From positions 1 through 13,290 of the forward strand of contig CAYPZL010000162.1 in the NCBI GenBank assembly GCA_964415045.1: a stretch of DNA of 13,290 bases, written 5' to 3'. The notes under the pieces were generated by a model. It saw only the letters and a list, made by a program, of their open reading frames with translations. It was not told the DNA's origin and made no database searches. Each line of letters opens with the position of its first letter. The stretch's first letter is position 1. Below are positions 7,973 through 13,290 of the stretch, in pieces. A program made the translations under genes and the position numbers. This DNA is from CAYPZL01 sp964415045 (GTDB taxonomy: Bacteria > Planctomycetota > Phycisphaerae > Sedimentisphaerales > Anaerobacaceae).

Positions 7973-8251
7973 TCACGCTTTCTCCTCGATCACTTGCGGT
8001 GCGCGTTTCTTCTCTTCCCTGGCGACGATGCGAATTTTGCCCGCCTCTTCCCGGTAGACCTCGATCACCCCTTCCGGGCAGACGATCGCGCACTGGCTGC
8101 AGCCGGTGCAGTCGATATTCTTGGCCTGCGCGGGGAAATAGCCGCTCTTGTTGGATTCCGTCGAGATCACGATGCAGTTCTTCGGGCAAACAGTGACGCA
8201 GAGGCCGCAGCCTTTACACCGCTCGGCATCGATGACGATCTTACCTGCCAT
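7973..8251 (-). CDS. vorD: 2-oxoacid:ferredoxin oxidoreductase, delta subunit, 2x[4Fe-4S] ferredoxin (VorD-like)
   Basis: This 92-residue polyferredoxin is the electron-transfer subunit of the 2-oxoacid oxidoreductase. Two [4Fe-4S] sites are visible: Cys12, 15, 18 with 22 (CKGCGLCVTVCP), and Cys48, 51, 54 with 58 (CTGCSQCAIVCP). Cys26 is an extra cysteine near the first cluster. The ATG at 8251 has GAAGG (8261-8265) 9 nt upstream on the minus strand. It is the first gene of the operon. In most Vor operons the delta gene runs directly into alpha; here MNT1 and HEPN1 are interposed, about 0.7 kb. The extra tail after residue 75 is charged and probably disordered. Confidence 0.93.
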   Translation of the reverse strand: MAGKIVIDAERCKGCGLCVTVCPKNCIVISTESNKSGYFPAQAKNIDCTGCSQCAIVCPEGVIEVYREEAGKIRIVAREEKKRAPQVIEEKA

Positions 8252-8500
8252 TATAAACGTCCTTCGCTATCCATCCTTCAGCCGCCCCCCGGCCACCCAA
8301 CGCCGCCGGCGGCTCCCCCCTCTTTACTACTGAATGCTACCGCTCCTGTTCAACCCTGTAAAGCACAAAAATCCCCGCCTCGACCTACGCTGGGCCGTCT
8401 TGTATATGCCCTTTTCGGTGATGCCACGGCATACTTCTGGCGGTTAGCACACAGAAAAATCCGGTTTGACTTACGTGGCGGTGTGGCCGTGACGCTCGAT
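8252..8500. other. Intergenic spacer between HEPN2 and the vor operon, with GC-rich leader hairpin
   Basis: This 249-bp stretch has no convincing gene. It holds a promoter candidate for the vor operon (8334-8362). In the predicted leader RNA, AGCCGCC (plus-strand 8308-8314) can pair with GGCGGCT (plus-strand 8280-8286) across a 21-nt loop, about 15 nt upstream of the ribosome site. Positions 8302-8313 are a perfect 12-bp palindrome. A small hyphenated palindrome, ATGCC-AC-GGCAT, is at 8421-8432. No obvious terminator follows HEPN2, so readthrough into vor is possible. Confidence 0.55.
8334..8362 (-). promoter_or_regulatory. Candidate sigma70-like promoter for the vor operon
   Basis: On the minus strand TTTACA (8357-8362) is followed by a 17-nt spacer and TAGCAT (8334-8339). 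These match the -35 and -10 consensus at five and four of six bases with ideal spacing. Transcription would start near 8327, giving a leader of about 75 nt before the ferredoxin ATG. No experimental support; planctomycete promoter rules are less well known than those of E. coli. Confidence 0.45.
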
Positions 8501-8899
8501 TTATGCAGACTTGATCAACCCGACTACAAGCTTTTGAGTGTCTCTTGCGACCTGGGCGTAATATGATGTTTCCGATGCATCGGGGACATAGAAATCGTCC
8601 GGGTATCGCACGGAGACCCCAAAATCGGTGAGGCTCTTCAAATCCAGGTGGTCCAGTTCCCCGGAACTGACCTTCCGGCACTCGCCGAGCAGGAAATCGA
8701 CGTCATGAGTCCGGGGGAAATCCACTCCTTTCCAGGCGAGCAGGGCTTTGAGGTATTTCTCCACTGCTTGTTGGGCGTGAAAGCATATGGTGGAAGCATA
8801 CGCCTCGGGGTCGGACTGAATGAGGCGGTCGATCACGGCGATGTCTTCATCGGCCCGGAACAGCCACTTGTCGACGTAGTCTTTCAGATCGTCGGTCAT
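8501..8899 (-). CDS. HEPN-domain protein (HEPN2), partner of MNT2
   Basis: This 132-residue helical protein matches a second HEPN subtype: FHAQQAVEKYLKALL (40-54), RTHDVDFLL (63-71) and VRYPDDF (97-103), followed by a helix ending in LIKSA. It is only distantly like HEPN1 despite the same length. I see no RX4-6H ribonuclease motif: after Arg98 comes YPDDFY, without the histidine. The ATG at 8899 overlaps the MNT2 stop as ATGA, so the two proteins are probably made in coupled fashion and bind each other. Such pairs are usually described as toxin-antitoxin-like or as nucleotide-modifying modules. Which applies here is not decided by sequence. Confidence 0.88.
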   Translation of the reverse strand: MTDDLKDYVDKWLFRADEDIAVIDRLIQSDPEAYASTICFHAQQAVEKYLKALLAWKGVDFPRTHDVDFLLGECRKVSSGELDHLDLKSLTDFGVSVRYPDDFYVPDASETSYYAQVARDTQKLVVGLIKSA

Positions 8900-9216
8900 A
8901 GCGGGACTCCATCCCGTAGAGCGCTTCTGACGATATGGCCGGGCAGTTGCTTTTTGGCTTGCGTTTCCTGCTCGCTCTGGATGAGAACGTCCGTGCGAAT
9001 CCCCTTGTTCAGGAGCCGCTTGCGAATGAGCGTTCGCAGGGCGAACTTGTCTTTCATGTCCAGCGGCTCGGCCGTGATGATGAGGATATCATAATCACTT
9101 TGAGGGTCGGCCTGTCCCCGGGCGTGTGAGCCAAACAACAGTACTCGGGCACCGGGGATCACGGCCCGTGCCGTTTCCGCGATTGCTGCAAGCGTGTTGT
9201 CGGACTGCAATGTCAT
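8896..9216 (-). CDS. Minimal nucleotidyltransferase (MNT2), partner of HEPN2
   Basis: This 106-residue nucleotidyltransferase-domain protein has GSHARGQADPQSDYD: GS at 29-30, ten residues, then Asp41 and Asp43. A likely third carboxylate is Asp76 in RTDVLI, so the full catalytic triad seems present, unlike MNT1. The frame is open back to 9285, but the ATG at 9216 is chosen: it has AGGGAAG about 4-10 nt upstream, and the promoter -10 element and start region lie within the longer form. It is the first gene of a two-gene cassette overlapping HEPN2 by 4 nt. By analogy with MntA-HepT it would be the antitoxin and might AMPylate its partner; this is inference. Confidence 0.9.
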   Translation of the reverse strand: MTLQSDNTLAAIAETARAVIPGARVLLFGSHARGQADPQSDYDILIITAEPLDMKDKFALRTLIRKRLLNKGIRTDVLIQSEQETQAKKQLPGHIVRSALRDGVPL

Positions 9217-9231
9217 CGGTCTTCCCTGTCG

Positions 9232-9257
9232 CCGACACAACGGTACTCCCGACACAA
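9232..9257 (-). repeat. Pair of 9-bp direct repeats at the MNT2 transcription start, candidate operator
   Basis: Two identical copies of TTGTGTCGG (minus strand) occupy 9249-9257 and 9232-9240, separated by 8 nt. The first abuts and shares one base with the -10 element; the second lies between the predicted start and the ribosome site. Position and symmetry suggest a repressor site, perhaps for autoregulation by the MNT-HEPN complex or a separate regulator. No binding protein is identified. Confidence 0.45.
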
Positions 9258-9285
9258 GTATAGCCGACCCTCCGAATGAGGTCAA
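9257..9285 (-). promoter_or_regulatory. Strong sigma70-like promoter for the MNT2-HEPN2 cassette
   Basis: On the minus strand TTGACC (9280-9285), a 17-nt spacer and TATACT (9257-9262) match the consensus at five of six bases in each box. Transcription would begin near 9250, about 34 nt before the MNT2 ATG at 9216. It is the best-matched promoter I found in the window. Confidence 0.65.
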
Positions 9286-9311
9286 CCGTCGGGGTCGTGG
9301 AGGTGGCTGGA

Positions 9312-9336
9312 GGGCGATGGGTTGCGGGGTGGGGGG
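9312..9336 (+). promoter_or_regulatory. G-quadruplex-type motif just upstream of the SDR gene
   Basis: Four G-runs of three or more (9312-9314, 9319-9321, 9326-9329, 9331-9336) with loops of 4, 4 and 1 nt fit the classical quadruplex rule on the coding strand. The motif ends directly before an in-frame ATG (9337) and 21 nt before the preferred ATG (9358). In mRNA it could mask the ribosome site or pause transcription. Function is unproven. Confidence 0.4.
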
Positions 9337-9357
9337 ATGTTTGTTTTACTGGTGGTC

Positions 9358-10131
9358 ATGAAGAGCCTACTGTTTGACTTGACGGGGAAGGCCGCTCTGG
9401 TGACCGGTGCGGGGCGGGGTATTGGTCTGGCGCTGGCGCGGGGTCTGGCCGAGCATGGGGCCGACGTGGCTCTGGTGGCGCGGACCGCCGGCGAACTCGA
9501 TGTGGCGAAGGAGCGTATCGAGGGCGAGACGGGCGCGAGGGCGTGGGCGTTTCCGTACGACCTGGCCGACCTGGACGGCATCGAGGGACTCTTCGACAGC
9601 GTTCTCGGCGCTGCGGGCGGCGTCGATATCCTGGTCAACTGCGCCGGGACGACCGTGCGCGAGCCGACCGAGGAGGTTTCGCTGGAGACTTTCAACCGGG
9701 TGATGGAGGTGAACCTGACGGCGGCGCTGCTGCTGTCCCAGGCCTTCTGCCGGCACCACAAGCAGGCGCAAAAGCCCGGGCGGATCATCAACATCGGATC
9801 GTTAGCCTGTCACGCGGCCCGCCCGACCATCGCGGCCTATGCGTGCAGCAAGATGGGGCTGCTGGGTCTGACCAAAACGCTGGCGGTCGAATGGGCCCGC
9901 TACGAGATCAACGTCAACGCCATCGGTCCGGGCTACATCGCGACCGAACTGACCGCACCGCTGCAGGCCGACGCGGATTTCGACAAGTGGGTGCTCGGCA
10001 AGACCCCGCTGGGCCGCTGGGGCCGCCCGGAAGACCTCGTCGGGACGGCAGTCCTGCTCGCCTCGAACGCGGGCGATTTTATCACGGGGCAGATCTTCTA
10101 CGTCGATGGCGGCTGGACCGCACTGGTGTAG
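9358..10131 (+). CDS. Short-chain dehydrogenase/reductase (gluconate 5-dehydrogenase / KduD-like)
   Basis: This is a classical SDR of 257 residues, a cytoplasmic NAD(P)-dependent oxidoreductase. The cofactor loop TGAGRGIG is at 16-23, NCAG at 94-97, and the catalytic tetrad Asn119, Ser148, Tyr161, Lys165 (YACSK) is complete. The C-terminus has the usual GQIFYVDGGW. The overall style resembles gluconate 5-dehydrogenase or 2-deoxygluconate 3-dehydrogenase proteins, so a sugar or sugar-acid substrate is likely but not proven. The start is uncertain: ATG 9358 gives the usual SDR N-terminus (MKSLLFDLTGK), while ATG 9337 would add seven hydrophobic residues and sits directly after a G-rich run. The next gene starts 53 nt downstream on the same strand, so this probably opens an operon. 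Confidence 0.9.
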   Translation: MKSLLFDLTGKAALVTGAGRGIGLALARGLAEHGADVALVARTAGELDVAKERIEGETGARAWAFPYDLADLDGIEGLFDSVLGAAGGVDILVNCAGTTVREPTEEVSLETFNRVMEVNLTAALLLSQAFCRHHKQAQKPGRIINIGSLACHAARPTIAAYACSKMGLLGLTKTLAVEWARYEINVNAIGPGYIATELTAPLQADADFDKWVLGKTPLGRWGRPEDLVGTAVLLASNAGDFITGQIFYVDGGWTALV

Positions 10132-10170
10132 AGACACCGGCGGGAAATACGAATCCTCAACGCATGTTTC

Positions 10171-10175
10171 AGGAG
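10171..10175 (+). promoter_or_regulatory. Ribosome binding site deciding the start of the isochorismatase-ThuA gene
   Basis: AGGAG lies 9 nt before the ATG at 10185. The frame also has a TTG at 10179, but that is only 3 nt from this site, too close for normal initiation. The ATG start also gives a clean signal peptide. Confidence 0.7.
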
Positions 10176-10184
10176 TGATTGCTT

Positions 10185-11798
10185 ATGAGGTCAGCCAGAA
10201 GGTTCATCGGGTGGTTATCAGTGGTCGTTCTCGGGCTCACGCTGGTCTCGGAGATCGCAGCGTTTGCTTCTGCGGCCGCAGGCGAAGAACTGGTCGTGAA
10301 CGTTCGCTATCGCAAGGAGATACCCGACAGCGACGGGACGTACCGCGTGTTCTGCGCGAAGCAGGAATGGGACCCGCGCGCCACGGCGATCATCATCTGC
10401 GACATGTGGAACCGGCACTGGTGCAAGGGCGCGACCCGGCGGGTGGCGGAGCTGGCGCCGGTGATGGATCGCGTGGTCTCAACCGCCCGCGCAAAGGGCG
10501 TGCTCATCATTCACGCCCCCAGCGGTACGATCGGGCATTACGAGAACCATCCGGCCCGCCAGCGCGCCAAAAGCGCGCCGAAGGCGGCGAACCTGCCTCA
10601 GGGCATCGCCTCGTGGTGCCACTGGAAGGACGAGACGGAGAAGAAGGTGGGCTACCCCATCGATCATTCCGACGGCGGCTGCGATTGCCGGCCGCCATGC
10701 GAGCAGGGCTCGCCCTGGCGCAGCCAGATCGACAGCATCACGATTCACGACCGGGACGCGATCAGCGATTCCGGTGTGGAGATCTGGAACCTGCTGGAAG
10801 ATCGCGGCATCGAGAATGTCATTCTCATGGGCGTGCACACCAACATGTGCGTCCTGGGCCGGCCGTTCGGGCTGCGGCAAATGGCCAAAGCCGGCAAGAA
10901 CGTTGTCCTGATGCGCGACCTGACCGACACGATGTACAACTCGCGGCGCCCGCCCCACGTCAGCCACTTCACCGGGACGGACCTCATCGTCGAGCACATT
11001 GAGAAATACGTTTGCCCCACCGTCACCTCCACGATCCTGACGGGCAAGCCCCCGTTTCGTTTTAAGAATGACGAGCGGCCGCTGGCGGTCTTCATTTCCG
11101 CCGAAAGCGAATACGAGGCGGCGCATACCCTGCCCGGTTTCGCCCATGAGCTGGAGCTCGACTTCGGCTTGCGCTGCGAGATCCTCCAGGGCAGCGCCGA
11201 GCGCAAGAGCGCCGACAGGCACGACATCGCCGGCATGGAGATCCTCAGCGACGCCGATCTGGTGGTTGTGTTCGTCCGCCGGCGGGCGTTCCCGGCCGAG
11301 CAGATGAGGTACCTGCGCGACTACCTGAGCCGGGGCGGTCCGCTGATCGGCCTGCGCACGGCCAGTCACGCCTTCGACACGCGAGGCAACGCCCCGCCCG
11401 GACACGACGAGTGGCGCAGCTTCGATCCCGACGTGTTCGGAGGCAACTATCACGGCCACCACGGCAGCGGACCGACGGCCGCTGTCACCGTCGCGCCGGG
11501 CGCCGGCGGCCACGCGATCCTCAAAGGCGTCGAGCTGCCGCTGCTGAGCAACGGCTCGCTCTACGAGACCAGGCCCCTGGCCGAGAGCACGACGGTTCTG
11601 CTGACCGGAACGATCCCGGACAAGGCGCCGGAGCCCGTGGCGTGGACCAACCGGTACAAGCGTTCGCGCATCTTCTACACATCGCTGGGACACCCGGACG
11701 ATTTCGAGAATCCTGCGTTTCGCAAGCTGCTGGTCAACGCCGTCTTCTGGGCGCTGGGCCGGTCCGCACCACAGCCAAAGCCGAGTACTGCGAACTGA
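10185..11798 (+). CDS. Secreted fusion: isochorismatase-like hydrolase domain + ThuA-like domain
   Basis: This 537-residue protein has a signal peptide (residues 1 to about 33, cleavage near ASAAA/GEE), so it acts outside the cytoplasm. Residues about 65-285 form a cysteine-hydrolase (isochorismatase-like) fold: ICDMWN with Asp73, and GVHTNMC with Cys222 as the expected nucleophile. The usual triad lysine is not found: there is no lysine at all from 155 to 234. A cysteine-rich segment, GGCDCRPPCEQG (164-175), is inserted before it. Residues about 298-525 resemble ThuA-like proteins of the class I amidotransferase fold (LIGLRTASHAF at 387-397, VFGGNYHGHH at 417-426, FYTSLGHPDDF at 497-507). 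The fusion is a style I associate with Planctomycetota. Gfo/Idh starts 16 nt after its stop. Substrate unknown; link to sugar metabolism is inferred from ThuA and neighbours. Confidence 0.88.
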   Translation: MRSARRFIGWLSVVVLGLTLVSEIAAFASAAAGEELVVNVRYRKEIPDSDGTYRVFCAKQEWDPRATAIIICDMWNRHWCKGATRRVAELAPVMDRVVSTARAKGVLIIHAPSGTIGHYENHPARQRAKSAPKAANLPQGIASWCHWKDETEKKVGYPIDHSDGGCDCRPPCEQGSPWRSQIDSITIHDRDAISDSGVEIWNLLEDRGIENVILMGVHTNMCVLGRPFGLRQMAKAGKNVVLMRDLTDTMYNSRRPPHVSHFTGTDLIVEHIEKYVCPTVTSTILTGKPPFRFKNDERPLAVFISAESEYEAAHTLPGFAHELELDFGLRCEILQGSAERKSADRHDIAGMEILSDADLVVVFVRRRAFPAEQMRYLRDYLSRGGPLIGLRTASHAFDTRGNAPPGHDEWRSFDPDVFGGNYHGHHGSGPTAAVTVAPGAGGHAILKGVELPLLSNGSLYETRPLAESTTVLLTGTIPDKAPEPVAWTNRYKRSRIFYTSLGHPDDFENPAFRKLLVNAVFWALGRSAPQPKPSTAN

Positions 11799-11814
11799 GC
11801 GAGGAGATACGACC

Positions 11815-13158
11815 ATGAAGCGGATCAATAGAAGACAATTCGTAAAGCGGGGCGTGGGGATTTCATTGGGCGCCGTCGCGCTGTCCACCGCGGCCCATCC
11901 CGTGCTGGGGGCCAACGAGCGCGTGAACCTGGCGTTGATCGGCTGCGGCGGGCGCGGCCGGGCCCTGGTCCGCGGCTTCATCGACTGCGGCGCGCGGATT
12001 ACGCATCTATGCGACCTCAACGCCGCCCGTCTGGAGGCGCTGGCCAAAGAGCTTGCCTCCGTGCAGAACCACGCGCCTCGAAAGCTGAGCCGGATGGAGC
12101 AGGTGTTCGATACCAAAGAGGTCGATGCCGTGGTGGTTGCCACGCCCGACCACTGGCACGCCCCGGCCAGCATTCTCGCCTGCCAGGCGGGCAAGGACGT
12201 CTACGTCGAGAAGCCCCCGTCCCACAACGTCTGGGAGACGCAGAAGATGCTCGAGGCCGCACGAAAATACCGGCGCGTCCTGCAGGTGGGGACCCAGAAC
12301 CGAAGCGCGCCGTACAACCACGCGGCCCTGGAGACCATTCGCAGCGGCAAGCTGGGCGGCATCCACATCGTGAAGGTGTACAACCTCAAGTCGGGCGGGG
12401 CATTTCGTCTGGGCGAGGCGGGCACCGCGCCGACGGGGTTCGACTGGGACGCCTGGCTGGGGCCGGCCCCGGCGCGTCCCTATCATCAGCACCTCTTCCA
12501 CGGCGGCTGGCACAAGTTCTGGGACTTCAGCGGCGGCGACTTAGCCGACGACGGCATCCACCAGCTCGACCTGGCGACGATGCTCATGGGCGACCCGGGC
12601 CTGCCCCGGGCGGTTTCCTGCTCCGGCGGCCGGCTCGCGCATCCCGACGACGAGGGCGAAGTGCCCGACGTGCAGATCGTCTCGTTCGATTTCGCTGATT
12701 TCGTGATGACCTTCGAGCTGAGCGGCTATCCGCGCTACATGCAGAAGACGACCGGGACGATTCGCCGCAACGACGAGTTTCCCTACTGGACGCAAAACGC
12801 CACGCGCATCGAGCTGTACGGCTCCGACCTGATGATGACCGTGGGCCGGCACGGGGGCGGTTGGATCGTCACTACCTCCGGCGGCAAGATCGTCGAGAAG
12901 AAGTACGGCCGGCCCCCGGACCAGCATCACGAAACCAACTTCCTCGAATGTATCAAGACCCGCAAGCGTCCCAACGCCGATATCGAGACGCTGTTCAACA
13001 GCACCGTCATGGTCCACATGGCCAACATCGCCCATCGCGTCGGGAACGAAAAGCTGAAATTCGATGCGACGACGAAGCGATTCACCGACAGCGCCGACGC
13101 CAACGAACTGCTCAAGCGCACGTATCGCCCGAAATACCGAATCCCCGACCGCGTGTAG
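11815..13158 (+). CDS. Tat-exported Gfo/Idh/MocA family oxidoreductase
   Basis: This 447-residue protein starts with a twin-arginine signal (NRRQFVKR, Arg6-Arg7, then a hydrophobic stretch 13-32), implying export of a folded, cofactor-loaded enzyme. The NAD(P)-binding Rossmann domain has GCGGRG at 43-48 and the family EKP motif at 132-134 (VEKPPSHN). The C-terminal substrate domain includes GGDLADDGIHQLDLA (240-254), where His249 is the likely catalytic residue. Family members oxidise, reduce or epimerise sugars, inositols and related polyols. The ATG at 11815 has GAGGAG (11801-11806) 8 nt upstream. It is the last gene of the three-gene run with the SDR and the ThuA fusion, which suggests a pathway split between cytoplasm and cell envelope. 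Actual substrate is not readable. Confidence 0.93.
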   Translation: MKRINRRQFVKRGVGISLGAVALSTAAHPVLGANERVNLALIGCGGRGRALVRGFIDCGARITHLCDLNAARLEALAKELASVQNHAPRKLSRMEQVFDTKEVDAVVVATPDHWHAPASILACQAGKDVYVEKPPSHNVWETQKMLEAARKYRRVLQVGTQNRSAPYNHAALETIRSGKLGGIHIVKVYNLKSGGAFRLGEAGTAPTGFDWDAWLGPAPARPYHQHLFHGGWHKFWDFSGGDLADDGIHQLDLATMLMGDPGLPRAVSCSGGRLAHPDDEGEVPDVQIVSFDFADFVMTFELSGYPRYMQKTTGTIRRNDEFPYWTQNATRIELYGSDLMMTVGRHGGGWIVTTSGGKIVEKKYGRPPDQHHETNFLECIKTRKRPNADIETLFNSTVMVHMANIAHRVGNEKLKFDATTKRFTDSADANELLKRTYRPKYRIPDRV

Positions 13159-13193
13159 TGCTCTGTTACACCTTGTATGATGGGGTAGACACG

Positions 13194-13282
13194 GTGTGGC
13201 AGCGTCAAGGCCGCAGGCCTTGGCGATGGTTCGTTCGGATTCGAGAGGCGCCATCGCCAAGCTGCGCTTGACGCTGCCACAC
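13194..13282. repeat. Nested inverted repeat (89 bp) downstream of the Gfo/Idh gene
   Basis: The left arm (13194-13229) and right arm (13251-13282) are imperfect inverted copies: 16 outer bases match exactly (GTGTGGCAGCGTCAAG and its complement), as do 10 inner bases (TTGGCGATGG and its complement), with a 21-nt loop. Each arm is itself a small hairpin: CAAGGCC-GCA-GGCCTTG at 13206-13222 and CAAGC-TGC-GCTTG at 13258-13270. It has no T-run, so it is not a standard intrinsic terminator, though it could stop or stabilise transcripts. The architecture resembles REP/MITE-like palindromic elements. It ends 8 nt before the window edge. Confidence 0.75.
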
Positions 13283-13290
13283 AGAACGTC

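Noticed and set aside
4842..8251. Assignment of the oxidoreductase as a 2-oxoglutarate (Kor) or pyruvate (Por) enzyme
   Set aside because: The alpha and beta subunits read most like VorB/VorA proteins; the Vor name was kept, but substrate range in this superfamily cannot be settled by motif reading.
8421..8432. Hyphenated palindrome ATGCC-AC-GGCAT upstream of the vor promoter as an operator
   Set aside because: It is a single short palindrome about 60 bp upstream of the -35 box with nothing else supporting regulation; it may be chance.
8385..8681. Minus-strand open frame across the spacer after HEPN2
   Set aside because: It overlaps the HEPN2 gene in another frame, has no recognisable motif and no good ribosome site.
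10479..12194. Minus-strand open frame of 571 codons across the isochorismatase-ThuA and Gfo/Idh genes
   Set aside because: It spans the junction of two firmly identified plus-strand genes and shows no domain signature; it is a shadow of high GC at third positions.

Overview
The window looks like part of a GC-rich genome from the Planctomycetota or a neighbouring PVC lineage, probably an anaerobe or facultative anaerobe. Three things point this way: exported oxidoreductases and hydrolases typical of that phylum (a Tat-exported Gfo/Idh/MocA protein, a secreted isochorismatase-ThuA fusion, a large secreted GH2), a ferredoxin-dependent 2-oxoacid oxidoreductase, and high GC in most genes. The lineage is inferred from protein style only and was not tested. 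No rRNA, tRNA, CRISPR array or transposase gene is visible.

Minus strand, read from 9216 down to 218. First comes a two-gene nucleotidyltransferase-HEPN cassette (MNT2, HEPN2) with a clear sigma70-like promoter and two 9-bp direct repeats at its start. After a 249-bp spacer that holds a second promoter candidate comes a six-gene run: vorD-like ferredoxin, a second MNT-HEPN cassette (MNT1, HEPN1), then vorB-, vorA- and vorC-like subunits. After a further 93 bp come two secreted hydrolases, a PhoD-type metallophosphatase with a TPR-like N-terminal region and a 958-residue glycoside hydrolase family 2 enzyme.

Plus strand, 9358 to 13158. This divergent group encodes a short-chain dehydrogenase, the secreted isochorismatase-ThuA fusion and the Tat-exported Gfo/Idh/MocA oxidoreductase. 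The spacing suggests one operon, probably for modifying or degrading sugars or sugar acids. It is followed by an 89-bp nested inverted repeat near the window edge.

The feature most worth a second look is MNT1-HEPN1. It sits inside the oxidoreductase operon between the ferredoxin and the alpha subunit, with a 4-nt gap on one side and start-stop overlaps (GTGA, ATGA) inside the cassette and at its other junction. Three 60-nt lines counted by hand in it are 45-50% GC, against 67-83% in lines from the flanking vor genes. This looks like a foreign toxin-antitoxin-type cassette that has become translationally coupled to a central energy-metabolism enzyme.
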